Notes under the pieces: generated by a model
What the model was told of the DNA's origin: nothing
What the model saw: only the letters and a program-made list of their open reading frames with translations
Databases searched by the model: none
Made by a program: the position numbers and the translations under genes
Assembly: GCA_900546355.1 (NCBI GenBank)
Contig: URCM01000001.1
Coordinates: 11,789 to 75,788 of the forward strand
Length of the DNA stretch: 64,000 nt
Direction: 5' to 3'
Origin: an uncultured Bacteroides sp.
GTDB lineage: Bacteria > Bacteroidota > Bacteroidia > Bacteroidales > Bacteroidaceae
Shown here: piece after piece, positions 50,909-59,707 of the stretch
How the letters are laid out: the number at the start of each line of letters is the position of its first letter
Numbering within the stretch: the first letter of the stretch is position 1

Positions 50909-52471
50909 ATGAGCACGTCAAGAAGGAAATACCCGATAGGCATACAGACTTTCTCAAAGATCCGGGAAGAGGGTTATCTGTATATCGACAAGACGGAATA
51001 CGTTTACCGGATGACGCATACTAATTCTCTGTATATGTTCCTGAGCCGTCCCAGGCGGTTCGGCAAGTCTTTGCTGACAAGCACGCTTCACGCTTATTTC
51101 GAAGGGCGGAAGGATTTGTTCGCCGGGCTTGCGATAGAGAAGTTAGAGACGGAATGGACGGAATATCCGGTGCTGCACTTCGATATGAGTACAGCCAAAA
51201 ACATGAGTAAGGAAAGCTTGGAGAGTGAGCTATCCCTTAAATTGTCGCGGTATGAAGCGGTATACGGGCGTAAAGAGGACGAGAAGGGAATCAATCAGCG
51301 TTTGGATGGGTTAATCAGACGGGCATACCGCCAGACGGGCAAGGAGGTGGTGGTGCTGATAGACGAATACGACGCACCGCTGCTGGATGTGGTGCACGAG
51401 GAGGAGAACTTGCCTGCGCTCCGCAATGTGATGCGCAACTTCTACAGCCCGCTGAAGGCTTGCGACCCTTACCTGCGCTATGTGTTCCTGACCGGCATCA
51501 CGAAGTTTTCGCAGCTGAGCATATTCAGCGAACTGAACAACATCAAGAACATCAGCATGCTTCCCGAATACGGTGCCGTTTGCGGCATCACGCAGGAGGA
51601 AATAGAGACGCAGATGGCACCGGACATCGCCTTGTTTGCCGGTAAGTTGGGGACAAGTGCGGAGAAGGCGTTGGAGGCGTTAAAGGAGAATTACGACGGC
51701 TATCACTTTACATGGCCCTCTGCAGACGTGTACAATCCGTTCAGCCTGCTTAACGCATTCAGCGACGGGATGCTGGAATCGTACTGGTTCGGCAGCGGGA
51801 CGCCTACCTACTTGATAGAGATGCTGCGGAAGTTTGATGTACAGCCTTCTGAAATAGAAGGGATAGAAGCCGTAGCGGAAGACTTTGACGCCCCTACCGA
51901 ACGCATGGAAAACATTACGCCGCTGCTTTACCAAAGCGGTTACATCACCATAAAGGAAGGCTATCCGTATGGAGGCATATACCGGTTGGGTATACCGAAC
52001 AAGGAAGTACGTACAGGCTTGATGAGCAGCTTGCTGCCCAACTATGTACAGCGGAAATCCCAGCAGGGCAGGGTAACCATCGTGAAGATGTCTGTTGCCG
52101 TCAGCGAGGGGAGGATGGACGATGCGTTGCGGCTGTTGCAGACGTTTTTGTCTACCGTTCCTTATTGTAACCATACGAACTACGAAGGGCATTACCAGCA
52201 GTTGCTGTACGTTATATTCAGCATGATGAGCTATGAAGTGGACGTGGAGGTGCGTACACCCCGCGGCAGGGTGGACGTGGTGATGCGCACGGCAACAAGG
52301 CTGTACCTGATAGAGTTGAAACTGGATAAGAGTGCAGACCGGGCGGTGGAGCAGATTAACCTGAAGAATTACGCGGAACGCTTTGCCTTGTGCGGACTGC
52401 CGGTAGTGAAAGTAGGCATCAACTTCGATAGCGAAAAAGGAACTATCGAGGACTGGAAAATCGTGGATTAG
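50909..52471 (+). CDS. AAA-ATPase-like protein with PD-(D/E)XK nuclease-fold C-terminus
   Basis: 520 residues. KYPIGIQTFSKIREEGYLYIDKTEYVYRM and FLSRPRRFGKSLLTSTLHAYFEG are the AAA-ATPase_like start with a Walker A (RRFGKSLL); KEVVVLIDEYDAPL is Walker B. The C-terminal domain GRVDVVMRTATRLYLIELKLDKSADRAVEQI carries the D...E-x-K of PDDEXK_9. These genes are common and multicopy in Bacteroidales, with no defined role. It has its own promoter and GC-richer code than the genes to its left, so it is an insertion into the locus. Confidence 0.75.
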   Translation: MSTSRRKYPIGIQTFSKIREEGYLYIDKTEYVYRMTHTNSLYMFLSRPRRFGKSLLTSTLHAYFEGRKDLFAGLAIEKLETEWTEYPVLHFDMSTAKNMSKESLESELSLKLSRYEAVYGRKEDEKGINQRLDGLIRRAYRQTGKEVVVLIDEYDAPLLDVVHEEENLPALRNVMRNFYSPLKACDPYLRYVFLTGITKFSQLSIFSELNNIKNISMLPEYGAVCGITQEEIETQMAPDIALFAGKLGTSAEKALEALKENYDGYHFTWPSADVYNPFSLLNAFSDGMLESYWFGSGTPTYLIEMLRKFDVQPSEIEGIEAVAEDFDAPTERMENITPLLYQSGYITIKEGYPYGGIYRLGIPNKEVRTGLMSSLLPNYVQRKSQQGRVTIVKMSVAVSEGRMDDALRLLQTFLSTVPYCNHTNYEGHYQQLLYVIFSMMSYEVDVEVRTPRGRVDVVMRTATRLYLIELKLDKSADRAVEQINLKNYAERFALCGLPVVKVGINFDSEKGTIEDWKIVD

Positions 52472-52501
52472 TTAATAGTGAATAATCAAAATTATCTTAT
52501 A

Positions 52502-52594
52502 GCACACAGATAACACAGATGAGACTGATTTACACAGATTATTTTTAAAATAATATATCTGTGGTCATCTGTTAAATCAGTGTTATCTGTGTGC
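52502..52594. repeat. Large imperfect hairpin repeat
   Basis: A 15-bp perfect inverted repeat (GCACACAGATAACAC at 52502-52516, GTGTTATCTGTGTGC at 52580-52594) encloses further partly matching blocks (ACTGATTT, CAGAT). It sits between the AAA gene and the next operon. It could be a terminator or a dispersed hairpin repeat. Confidence 0.65.
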
Positions 52595-52642
52595 CATAGT
52601 ATAAGTTAATTCTGTATTCTTACTTATCTATTCATTTGTACT

Positions 52643-53770
52643 ATGAAAATCATTTATTGCATAGCGGGGACTTGCCATTCGGGCGGGATGGAACGTGTGC
52701 TTGCCAATAAAGCGAATTATCTGACGGGGCACGGTTATGAGGTGGTAATCGTCACGACCGACCAGCAGGGGTTGCCGCCGTTCTTTCCACTGGCAGAACA
52801 GATACGATGCATCGATTTGGGTATCAATTACGAAGAGAATAACGGGAAATCGTTTGCCAATAAATTGCTGCACTATCCGCTGAAACAATACAGGCACCAA
52901 AAACGGCTCGCCGCTATACTGAAGCGAGAGAAGCCGGACATTACGGTATCTATGTTCTGCAACGATGCCGGGTTTATTACCCGCATTAACGACGGGAGCA
53001 AGAAAGTGTTGGAAATCCATTTCTCGAAATTCAAACGGTTGCAATACAACCGCAAAGGGTTGTGGCGGCTTGCCGACCTTTGGCGTAGCAGACAAGACGA
53101 GAAAACCGTAAGGCGGTTTGATAAGTTCGTTGTGCTTACAGAAGAAGACAAAGGATATTGGGGAAATTTGCCTAACATCACCGTGATACCTAACGCCAAT
53201 ACGTTCGCCACCAGTCAAGCCGCGGCATTGGAAAACAAGAAGGTCATTGCCATCGGACGGTATACGTATCAAAAAGGTTTCGAACGCTTGATAGAGGCAT
53301 GGAATATCTTGTCGCCTGGGTTTCCCGGCTGGAAGTTGGACATCATCGGTAACGGTGAGGAACGTGACAAGCTGCAGGATCTTATCCATGCTTACCATTT
53401 GGACGGGCAAGTGACATTGGTCAGTCCTACTAAATCCATTGACAAAGTTTATTTGGATGCTTCCGTATTAGTTATGTCTTCCCGTTACGAAGGTTTGCCG
53501 ATGGTGCTGCTCGAAGCACAAGCTTTCGGGTTGCCCATTGTGTCTTTCGCTTGCAAATGCGGTCCGAAAGACATTGTGGCCAACGGCGAAACGGGTTTCT
53601 TGGTGGAGGAAAACGATATAGAGGGGCTTGCCCGGCAGCTTGTCAAAGTTATGAAGGACAAAAACCTGCGCAAACAAATGGGCAGGAAGGCCAAGGAAGC
53701 ATCGCTGCGTTACGCTGAAGATGCGGTTATGGCAAAATGGACAGCGCTTTTTGATTCATTGAAAGGATAA
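52643..53770 (+). CDS. Glycosyltransferase family 4
   Basis: 375 residues, intact. MKIIYCIAGTCHSGGMERVLANKANYL, the acceptor-binding half, and KVIAIGRYTYQKGFERLIEAW, SSRYEGLPMVLLEAQAFGLPIVSFACKCGPKDIV, the donor half, make it a full GT-B enzyme. It is close to the frameshifted gene at 43141-44290 in both halves, so the two probably derive from one gene. It ends one base into the next gene's ATG (overlap at 53770). Specificity unknown. Confidence 0.85.
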   Translation: MKIIYCIAGTCHSGGMERVLANKANYLTGHGYEVVIVTTDQQGLPPFFPLAEQIRCIDLGINYEENNGKSFANKLLHYPLKQYRHQKRLAAILKREKPDITVSMFCNDAGFITRINDGSKKVLEIHFSKFKRLQYNRKGLWRLADLWRSRQDEKTVRRFDKFVVLTEEDKGYWGNLPNITVIPNANTFATSQAAALENKKVIAIGRYTYQKGFERLIEAWNILSPGFPGWKLDIIGNGEERDKLQDLIHAYHLDGQVTLVSPTKSIDKVYLDASVLVMSSRYEGLPMVLLEAQAFGLPIVSFACKCGPKDIVANGETGFLVEENDIEGLARQLVKVMKDKNLRKQMGRKAKEASLRYAEDAVMAKWTALFDSLKG

Positions 53771-54897
53771 TGAAGAAAACGATTGTTGTTTCTGCCGTCA
53801 ATCTGCGGAAGGGCGGTACATTGACAATTTTGCGCAATTGTTTGGAGTATCTCTCTACACTGGCGCAAACCGGAGATTACCGGATAGTGGCTTTGGTGCA
53901 TAAGAAAGAATTGGCATTCTATCCGGGCATCGAGTACATTGAAATGCCTTGGACCATACGTAATTGGCTTTTACGGCTATGGTGCGAATATGTTACGATG
54001 TATAGAATATCGAAACAACTTTCTCCTGTTTACCTTTGGTTTTCATTACATGACAGCACACCCAATGTGAAGGCGCAAAAACGTGCCGTTTATTGTCATA
54101 ACCCATTTCCTTTCTATCAATGGAAATGGCGGGAATTGTTTTTGAATTATAAAATCGTATGCTTTGCATGGTTCTCGAAATATATTTATCGGATTAATAT
54201 CCATAAAAACCAATGGATATTAGTGCAGCAGGAATGGATTAGGGAAGCGTTTTTAAGAATGTTCCGGCTTAATCCGAAACAGATAATTGTTACTTTGCCT
54301 GCTTCCGCTTCAACCTATTGCTCTTCGGAGACTTTCCAAAAACAACACTCTGCATACCATTTCTTATTTGCTTCTTATGGAGATATACATAAGAACTTCG
54401 AAACCGTATGCCGTGCTGCCAAGTTATTGGAAAAAGAAATCGGTACGGATAAATTTAAGGTAATATTAACAATCAGCGGGACAGAGAACCGCTATGCCCG
54501 TTGGCTTTACAAGCGATGGGGAAATGTCCGCTCGATTGACTTTGCCGGATTCATGAGCAAAGAAAGGTTGTATGACACGTACGCACAAACCGATTGCTTG
54601 ATTTTCCCTTCACGGGTAGAAACATGGGGGCTTCCTATCAGTGAGTTTGCAGCGTATGGCAAACCGATGTTGCTTGCCGACCTGCCATACGCTCACGAGA
54701 CGGCTGCAGGTAGCGGACGGACTGCCTTTTTCAATCCGGAAAAGCCCGAAGAACTGAAAGAACAAATGAAACGGTTGGTAGAGGGTGACACCTCGTTTTT
54801 AAAAGCCCTCCCCGAAACCGATATACCGCAGCCGGTAACCCGCACGTGGGAAGAACTGTTTAAGTTGTTGTGTGGCGAAGCATCATCCGTATTCTGA
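53770..54897 (+). CDS. Glycosyltransferase family 4
   Basis: 375 residues. KKTIVVSAVNLRKGGTLTILRNCLEYL opens the family; YLWFSLHDSTPN, YCHNPFPFYQ and the C-terminal IDFAGFMSKERLYDTYAQTDCLIFPSRVETWGLPISEFAAYGKPMLLADLPYAHE complete the GT-B pattern (E-T-W-G-L-P...E). It adds a sugar to the lipid-linked unit. Starts at the upstream gene's stop. Specificity unknown. Confidence 0.8.
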   Translation: MKKTIVVSAVNLRKGGTLTILRNCLEYLSTLAQTGDYRIVALVHKKELAFYPGIEYIEMPWTIRNWLLRLWCEYVTMYRISKQLSPVYLWFSLHDSTPNVKAQKRAVYCHNPFPFYQWKWRELFLNYKIVCFAWFSKYIYRINIHKNQWILVQQEWIREAFLRMFRLNPKQIIVTLPASASTYCSSETFQKQHSAYHFLFASYGDIHKNFETVCRAAKLLEKEIGTDKFKVILTISGTENRYARWLYKRWGNVRSIDFAGFMSKERLYDTYAQTDCLIFPSRVETWGLPISEFAAYGKPMLLADLPYAHETAAGSGRTAFFNPEKPEELKEQMKRLVEGDTSFLKALPETDIPQPVTRTWEELFKLLCGEASSVF

Positions 54898-54931
54898 CAA
54901 ATCGTATCTATATTCTTACTTATACTACATC

Positions 54932-56230
54932 ATGTTAAACAAACCAAACATGACCCGGCTGGATTTGCTTACTCCTAAGCAGAAAGCGAATCTGAAGAAG
55001 CGGTATGACATGCACTGCAAATATGAGGAGGCGGTGCGGCTGTATGCGGAAACCGATATGACCATGGACGCAATAGCGAAGAAATGTGGTTTCACCGTCT
55101 GTGCATTGGGGGCTTACTTACGCCGTCATTGGAGGGAGTTGGTATTGCGCCGCCATAACATACCCGCTCCAGAGGGACAAGACTTGCATGCCATTAAAAT
55201 CTTCGAAGGAGGGAAACAGAACGTAAATGCGCATGCGAAATATAAAGACGTGATAGAGGCTTGCGACTTAATGAAATACATTGACTTGAATATGTCGCAG
55301 TTAGCAAGGAAGTTCGGAGTAAACGTGACGGCATTGACAAACTTTATGCGGATTCATTATCCTGATATGTTAGAGTGGAGGGAGAAAGTGCGCCGCAGGT
55401 TGGGCATCAACGATAATTTGCCAAGGGGGGCGCGTCGGGCATGCATCGCTCAATATGCGGAAGCGGTAGAACTGTATCGCACTACCGAATTGACGATACC
55501 CGAAGTGGCTGAGCGGTATCAGGTGTCTGCAAGCGGACTCAGTCAGCACTTGCGCTTCTACCACAAAGAGATATTGAAGGAACGGAAGCAGAAACTGAAA
55601 CAAGCGCAACGTGAATCGAAAAAGAAGCGTGGCGGATTGTTAGGCAACGGGCAAAGGCATCGGCCTGCAGCCGGAACGGAGGAGAAGTATGCCGAAGCCT
55701 TGGCACTTTATCGGGATACGGCATTGACCATGAAAGAGATTGTGGCACGCACAGGGGTGCCTGCCGAAGGATTCCGTTTTTACTTGCATTCTTGGCATAA
55801 GGACTTAGTGCTGGAGCGTTTAGGAGTAACCAATGGTGAGGCAGAGGTTGCCGACTTGCGGAAAGTACGTATCCGGGTAAAGAGCGTGGCGGCTAAATAT
55901 GAAACAGCCATCGAGAGCCTGAAGCTCCATCCACGTCCTGTGGCACAGGTAGCAGCCGAATTCGGCCTTCATCCCGAAGTGTTCCGTGAGTATTTGTGTA
56001 AACATGAGCCTCTGCTTGCCCAAAGCCAAGGTATGGTTGTCAACGAAAAAGGAAAGCTTGTGTCACGGATAAGCCAGGAAAAATATGCCGAAGCTGTCCG
56101 CCTGTACGCTACAACTCCAGATACGCTGAAGTCGATAGCCCGGCAACTCGGGTTGGTGTACAATAGCTTGAGCGGTTACATCCGTCGCAATTATCCCGAG
56201 CTGGCAGAACGGCATCGGAACAAAGACTAA
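54932..56230 (+). CDS. Protein with six helix-turn-helix-like repeats
   Basis: 432 residues from the ATG at 54932; the ORF opens earlier (54872) but that would overlap the upstream glycosyltransferase gene. The core unit, about 45 residues, is Y.EA..LY..T..T...IA...G.....L..YLRR.....L. I see six: YEEAVRLYAETDMTMDAIAK, YKDVIEACDLMKYIDLNMSQ, YAEAVELYRTTELTIPEVAE, YAEALALYRDTALTMKEIVA, YETAIESLKLHPRPVAQVAA and YAEAVRLYATTPDTLKSIAR, each with a second and third helix after it. These are resolvase- or Myb-like HTH units, so binding long DNA is likely. Its place inside the polysaccharide locus suggests a role in regulation or DNA inversion control. No family known to me. Confidence 0.65.
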   Translation: MLNKPNMTRLDLLTPKQKANLKKRYDMHCKYEEAVRLYAETDMTMDAIAKKCGFTVCALGAYLRRHWRELVLRRHNIPAPEGQDLHAIKIFEGGKQNVNAHAKYKDVIEACDLMKYIDLNMSQLARKFGVNVTALTNFMRIHYPDMLEWREKVRRRLGINDNLPRGARRACIAQYAEAVELYRTTELTIPEVAERYQVSASGLSQHLRFYHKEILKERKQKLKQAQRESKKKRGGLLGNGQRHRPAAGTEEKYAEALALYRDTALTMKEIVARTGVPAEGFRFYLHSWHKDLVLERLGVTNGEAEVADLRKVRIRVKSVAAKYETAIESLKLHPRPVAQVAAEFGLHPEVFREYLCKHEPLLAQSQGMVVNEKGKLVSRISQEKYAEAVRLYATTPDTLKSIARQLGLVYNSLSGYIRRNYPELAERHRNKD

Positions 56231-56270
56231 TTTTATTTAAATGAATATCCGCAAAATGCCAGCAGATAAA

Positions 56271-56368
56271 AGAAGTTAGAAGGAGTTATGCCTTCGGCAG
56301 GAGTTAAAGGACAATAGTATTGGCTTCTAACTCCTTTTAACTCCCTCAAATAACTCCTTCTAACTCCT
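56271..56368. repeat. Inverted repeat of AACTCC-rich units
   Basis: AGAAGTTAGAAGGAGTTA (56271-56288) pairs with TAACTCCTTCTAACTCCT (56351-56368), 17 of 18 bases; more TTAACTCC/GGAGTTAA units lie between. A similar set occurs at 59757-59870. Possible terminator or dispersed repeat. Confidence 0.6.
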
Positions 56369-56406
56369 TATTGGTAAAATACGGACATTCATATTTATTT
56401 ATTCGT

Positions 56407-57522
56407 ATGAAAATATTACAGTTAGGCAAATTCTATCCGGTAAAAGGGGGAGTGGAAAAAGTGGCTTACGACCTGATGACCGGCATTTCAGAACAAGGTA
56501 TCCGGTGCGACATGATGTGTGCCACTGTTTCGGGAACGGGACAGACGCGCGACATTAACCCGTACGCACATTTGTTTACTTGCCATACATGGTTCGAATA
56601 TGCAGCTACCATGATTGCGCCGACGATGCTTACCCGGTTGCGTGAAGAGTGTGGTGCGTATGACATCCTGCATATCCATCATCCTGACCCGATGGCTTGC
56701 CTTGCCTTATGGGCATCGGGCTACAAAGGGAAGGTGGTAGTGCATTGGCACAGCGATATCCAAAAGCAAAAATATTTGCTGAGGCTATACAAGCCGCTGC
56801 AAGACTGGATGTTGAGGCGTGCAGATTTGGTGATAGCTACCAGCCCGGTTTATTTGGAACAGTCACCCTACCTGCAGGCGGTACACGGCAAGACGGTGTG
56901 TCTGCCCATTGGGGTAGAAGCCATGAGACCTCGTCCTGCGTTTGCCGAAGTGATCCGTGAAAAATACCATCGGCGGAAAATAGTCTTTACGTTAGGAAGG
57001 CTGGTGGCATACAAAGGTTACAATCACTTGGTAGAAGCCGCACGCTATTTGGACGACAGTTACATCGTCTTGATAGGCGGGACCGGTGCGTTGCGTGATG
57101 AGCTGCAAGCACAGATAGGACGGTTGGGGCTGCAAGACAAAGTGAAGTTGCTAGGGCGTATTCCCGATGACGACCTTGCTTCTTATTACGGTGCATGCAG
57201 CGTGTTTTGCCTCAGTAGTGTGATGAAGACCGAAGCGTTCGGCATCGTACAAGCCGAAGCCATGTCGTGTGGTAAACCGGTTGTAGCGACCAATATCCCA
57301 CAGTCGGGAGTGCCATGGGTCAATGCGCATGGCGTATCGGGCTTGAATGTAGAACCGGGAAACCCGCGCGCATTGGCAGAAGCCATCCGGGAAATTACCC
57401 GCGACGAGCCTACCTACCAAGCTTATTCCGAGGGGGCGAGAAAGCGGTACGAGTGCCTGTTCACCAAACGGCGGATGATACGGGAATGCATAGGCCTATA
57501 CGAGAATTTGATAAATAGATGA
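56407..57522 (+). CDS. Glycosyltransferase family 4
   Basis: 371 residues from the ATG at 56407; the longer ORF from 56371 is out of family. MKILQLGKFYPVKGGVEKVAYDLMTG, HIHHPDPMACLAL, VVHWHSDIQKQKYLLRLY, FTLGRLVAYKGYNHLVEAARYL and KTEAFGIVQAEAMSCGKPVVATNIPQSGVPWV make a complete GT-B GT4 enzyme. The MSCGKPVV loop and E-x7-E are intact. It stands before the initiating transferase gene. Specificity unknown. Confidence 0.85.
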   Translation: MKILQLGKFYPVKGGVEKVAYDLMTGISEQGIRCDMMCATVSGTGQTRDINPYAHLFTCHTWFEYAATMIAPTMLTRLREECGAYDILHIHHPDPMACLALWASGYKGKVVVHWHSDIQKQKYLLRLYKPLQDWMLRRADLVIATSPVYLEQSPYLQAVHGKTVCLPIGVEAMRPRPAFAEVIREKYHRRKIVFTLGRLVAYKGYNHLVEAARYLDDSYIVLIGGTGALRDELQAQIGRLGLQDKVKLLGRIPDDDLASYYGACSVFCLSSVMKTEAFGIVQAEAMSCGKPVVATNIPQSGVPWVNAHGVSGLNVEPGNPRALAEAIREITRDEPTYQAYSEGARKRYECLFTKRRMIRECIGLYENLINR

Positions 57523-57526
57523 ATTG

Positions 57527-57619
57527 AGAAGCTGTTTTGAATTTCTCCAAAAAGTTTTTCTTGGCTTGATGTATCCGTTTTCGTGTGTGCTTTGGGCGAT
57601 AAATTCAAAACAGCTTCTG
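57527..57619. repeat. 18-bp inverted repeat between GT4 and the initiating transferase
   Basis: AGAAGCTGTTTTGAATTT (57527-57544) and its exact complement (57602-57619) are separated by 57 bases. AGAAGCTGTTTTT also occurs at 59711. It could attenuate transcription into the genes downstream. Confidence 0.6.
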
Positions 57620-57657
57620 AGAAACTCAAAAACTTATAAACTTCAAAACTTACAAAC

Positions 57658-58317
57658 ATGAAAGTCATACCTTTTTTTTCAAACGAGAACGCAACCAAAG
57701 AAAGTACGGGACGTCACGTGAAAATGTCACCTGTCTCTTGCATGACCAAGCGCTTGTTCGATATCGTGTGCAGCCTGCTTGGCCTGCTTGCCTTTTTGCC
57801 GGTATTCTTGATTGTCGCTATGCTGATAAAGCGGGAAGACGGCGGTCCGGTTATCTTCCGGCAAGCTCGTGTGGGCTATCGGGGCAAAATCTTTACGTTG
57901 CTGAAGTTCCGTTCCATGACCGTCACGGCAGAAGCCGACGGAAGGCCACAGCTTTGTAAGAAAAATGACAAACGGCTGACCAAGGTGGGCCGTTTCTTGC
58001 GCGAGCATCACTTAGACGAACTGCCACAGTTGTGGAACGTATTGAGGGGAGAGATGAGTTTTGTAGGACCGCGCCCCGAGCGTGAGTTCTTTGTCAAGCA
58101 AATCTCTGCCATCAATCCCGACTACGAATTGTTGTATCAGTTGCGCCCCGGGCTGTTCTCCGCAGCTACGCTTTACAATGGTTATACCGACACGATGGAA
58201 AAGATGTTGGAACGTTTGCGCATGGACCTTTATTACCTGAACAACCGTTCGCTGTGGGTAGACATCAAAATTATCTTCCTCACGGCGGTTTCCATTATTT
58301 CGGGAAAGAAATTCTGA
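57658..58317 (+). CDS. Initiating sugar-phosphate transferase (polyprenyl-phosphate)
   Basis: 219 residues. MTKRLFDIVCSLLGLLAFLPVFLIVAMLIK is the single membrane helix; then GPVIFRQARVGYRGKIFTLLKFRSM, RHHLDELPQLWNVLRGEMSFVGPRPEREFF are the invariant catalytic blocks (DE and PRPE) of the bacterial sugar transferase family. It moves a sugar-1-phosphate from a nucleotide onto undecaprenyl phosphate and starts the repeat unit. The size (no extra membrane domain) places it in the small PglC-like group. Which sugar cannot be told. Confidence 0.85.
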   Translation: MKVIPFFSNENATKESTGRHVKMSPVSCMTKRLFDIVCSLLGLLAFLPVFLIVAMLIKREDGGPVIFRQARVGYRGKIFTLLKFRSMTVTAEADGRPQLCKKNDKRLTKVGRFLREHHLDELPQLWNVLRGEMSFVGPRPEREFFVKQISAINPDYELLYQLRPGLFSAATLYNGYTDTMEKMLERLRMDLYYLNNRSLWVDIKIIFLTAVSIISGKKF

Positions 58318-58344
58318 TTTATCCGAGAAACTGTTAATTAAAAT

Positions 58345-58620
58345 ATGCAACCGAAGAAAGGACTTGAATTACGCCAGATAGGCAACCGCTACGTCATCGT
58401 AAAGGTGTGTGACGATTTGGTGAACATGACCGATGTGTTCACCTTGAACCGTACGGCCGCAAGGTTGTGGCAACGGATGGCCGAAGGTGGCTTTACTGCC
58501 GGACAATTGGCACGGTGGCTATGTGATACATACGATGTGGCTCCCGATAGGGCACAAGCCGATGTAAAGCGTCAGCTTGATGAATGGAGAAATTACGGAT
58601 TGTTAGAAGAAAAGGATTGA
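58345..58620 (+). CDS. PqqD family protein of an HPr-kinase-related cassette
   Basis: 91 residues. RQIGNRYVIVKV...MTDVFTLNRTAARLWQRMAEGGFTAGQLARWLCDTYDV is a PqqD winged-helix fold. PqqD-like proteins act as chaperones that present peptides to modifying enzymes; in these exopolysaccharide cassettes no peptide is known. It lies 27 bases after the sugar transferase gene and starts the three-gene cassette with the nucleotidyltransferase and HprK-like genes. Confidence 0.75.
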   Translation: MQPKKGLELRQIGNRYVIVKVCDDLVNMTDVFTLNRTAARLWQRMAEGGFTAGQLARWLCDTYDVAPDRAQADVKRQLDEWRNYGLLEEKD

Positions 58621-58624
58621 CAGG

Positions 58625-59707
58625 GTGGTGTCAATAAGCAGAGAAGCCGAAGCTTTGTTTACGTTGCTGCAGGCAGGGTTGTGGGAACAGGAGCCTGATA
58701 ACCTTGAGGTTTTCCCGCTGTTTGCCGGAGAGTGGTGGAGCGTATTCCGTATGGCACGTATGCAGACCGTGACTGGCATTGTGTATCGGGGCATCTGTCA
58801 TTTGCCCGATTGCCTGTTGCCTCCCGATGATATCTTGGTGCGATGGCTGGCCGAAGCCGATGCCATCGAGCGCAAAAACAAGAAGATGGACGTTGTATTG
58901 GCAAATCTGTATGCCCTGTTCCGCCGTAACGGCATACAAGCGGTCTTGCAAAAAGGACAAGGGGTAGCTCAGTTTTACGAGTATCCTTGTCTCCGGATAT
59001 GTGGCGACATTGATTTTTATTTTCCTGACAAGGAAGAAGCGAAACGGGCGGATGCTTTGGTAAAAGGCGGCGAAAGAAAGCCCGATGGCAGTTTGTGCTA
59101 TCTGTGGAATGGAATCGTAGTGGAACACCACCGCTATCTTACCGACCTCAATAATCCGTATATGCAAGATTTTATAGAAGGATATGCGGCTACGTGTGGC
59201 TACCATTCGTTTCGCTTGACGGCTTCTGAAGAGGTGGAAATAAAGGTGCCTGCGCCTACGGTCAACCTGCTTTTGCTGGATGTGCATTTATTGAAACACG
59301 CTTTAGGGCGAGGCATCGGGTTGCGTCAGTTTTGCGATATGGCACGTGCTTATTATCGTTTGTGTCACGTTGTGGACTTCGGCGAAATCACTAGGTTATA
59401 CACCATGGCGGGCATTTGGAAATGGAGTAACCTGCTCCATAGCTTCCTTTCAGGCTATTTGGCACTTCCGTCTGCCTGTTTGCCGCCTTCCGGACGCAAA
59501 GTCAGTCCGGACAAGTTGGCAAATAAGGTGTTGCGTGAAGGCAACTTCGGGCAACAAGCTGTTCCTCTTCCGTCAATGTCAAGATTGCGTAAGCTGCAAA
59601 CCTTGCAGGCTTTCTTCCGCAACGCCGGCTTCGCGTTCCGTTATGCGCCGGGCGAAGCTTATTGGACACTGTTGAACCTGGTAAAAGGAAACTTTAGCAG
59701 GGAATAA
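58625..59707 (+). CDS. NTP_transf_5-type nucleotidyltransferase of the cassette
   Basis: 360 residues, GTG start. AIERKNKKMDVVLANLYALFRRNGIQAVLQKGQGVAQFYEYPCLRICGDIDFYF carries the GDIDF motif of the NTP_transf_5 family, with K in LQKG and two acidic residues for metal; the C-terminal two-thirds is helical. The family may transfer a nucleotide to a protein or another acceptor. The PqqD stop and this start are 5 bases apart. Substrate unknown. Confidence 0.75.
   Translation: MVSISREAEALFTLLQAGLWEQEPDNLEVFPLFAGEWWSVFRMARMQTVTGIVYRGICHLPDCLLPPDDILVRWLAEADAIERKNKKMDVVLANLYALFRRNGIQAVLQKGQGVAQFYEYPCLRICGDIDFYFPDKEEAKRADALVKGGERKPDGSLCYLWNGIVVEHHRYLTDLNNPYMQDFIEGYAATCGYHSFRLTASEEVEIKVPAPTVNLLLLDVHLLKHALGRGIGLRQFCDMARAYYRLCHVVDFGEITRLYTMAGIWKWSNLLHSFLSGYLALPSACLPPSGRKVSPDKLANKVLREGNFGQQAVPLPSMSRLRKLQTLQAFFRNAGFAFRYAPGEAYWTLLNLVKGNFSRE

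Noticed and set aside
52628-53410. A 260-residue minus-strand ORF
   Set aside because: It is antisense to the GT4 gene at 52643 with complete GT-B motifs.
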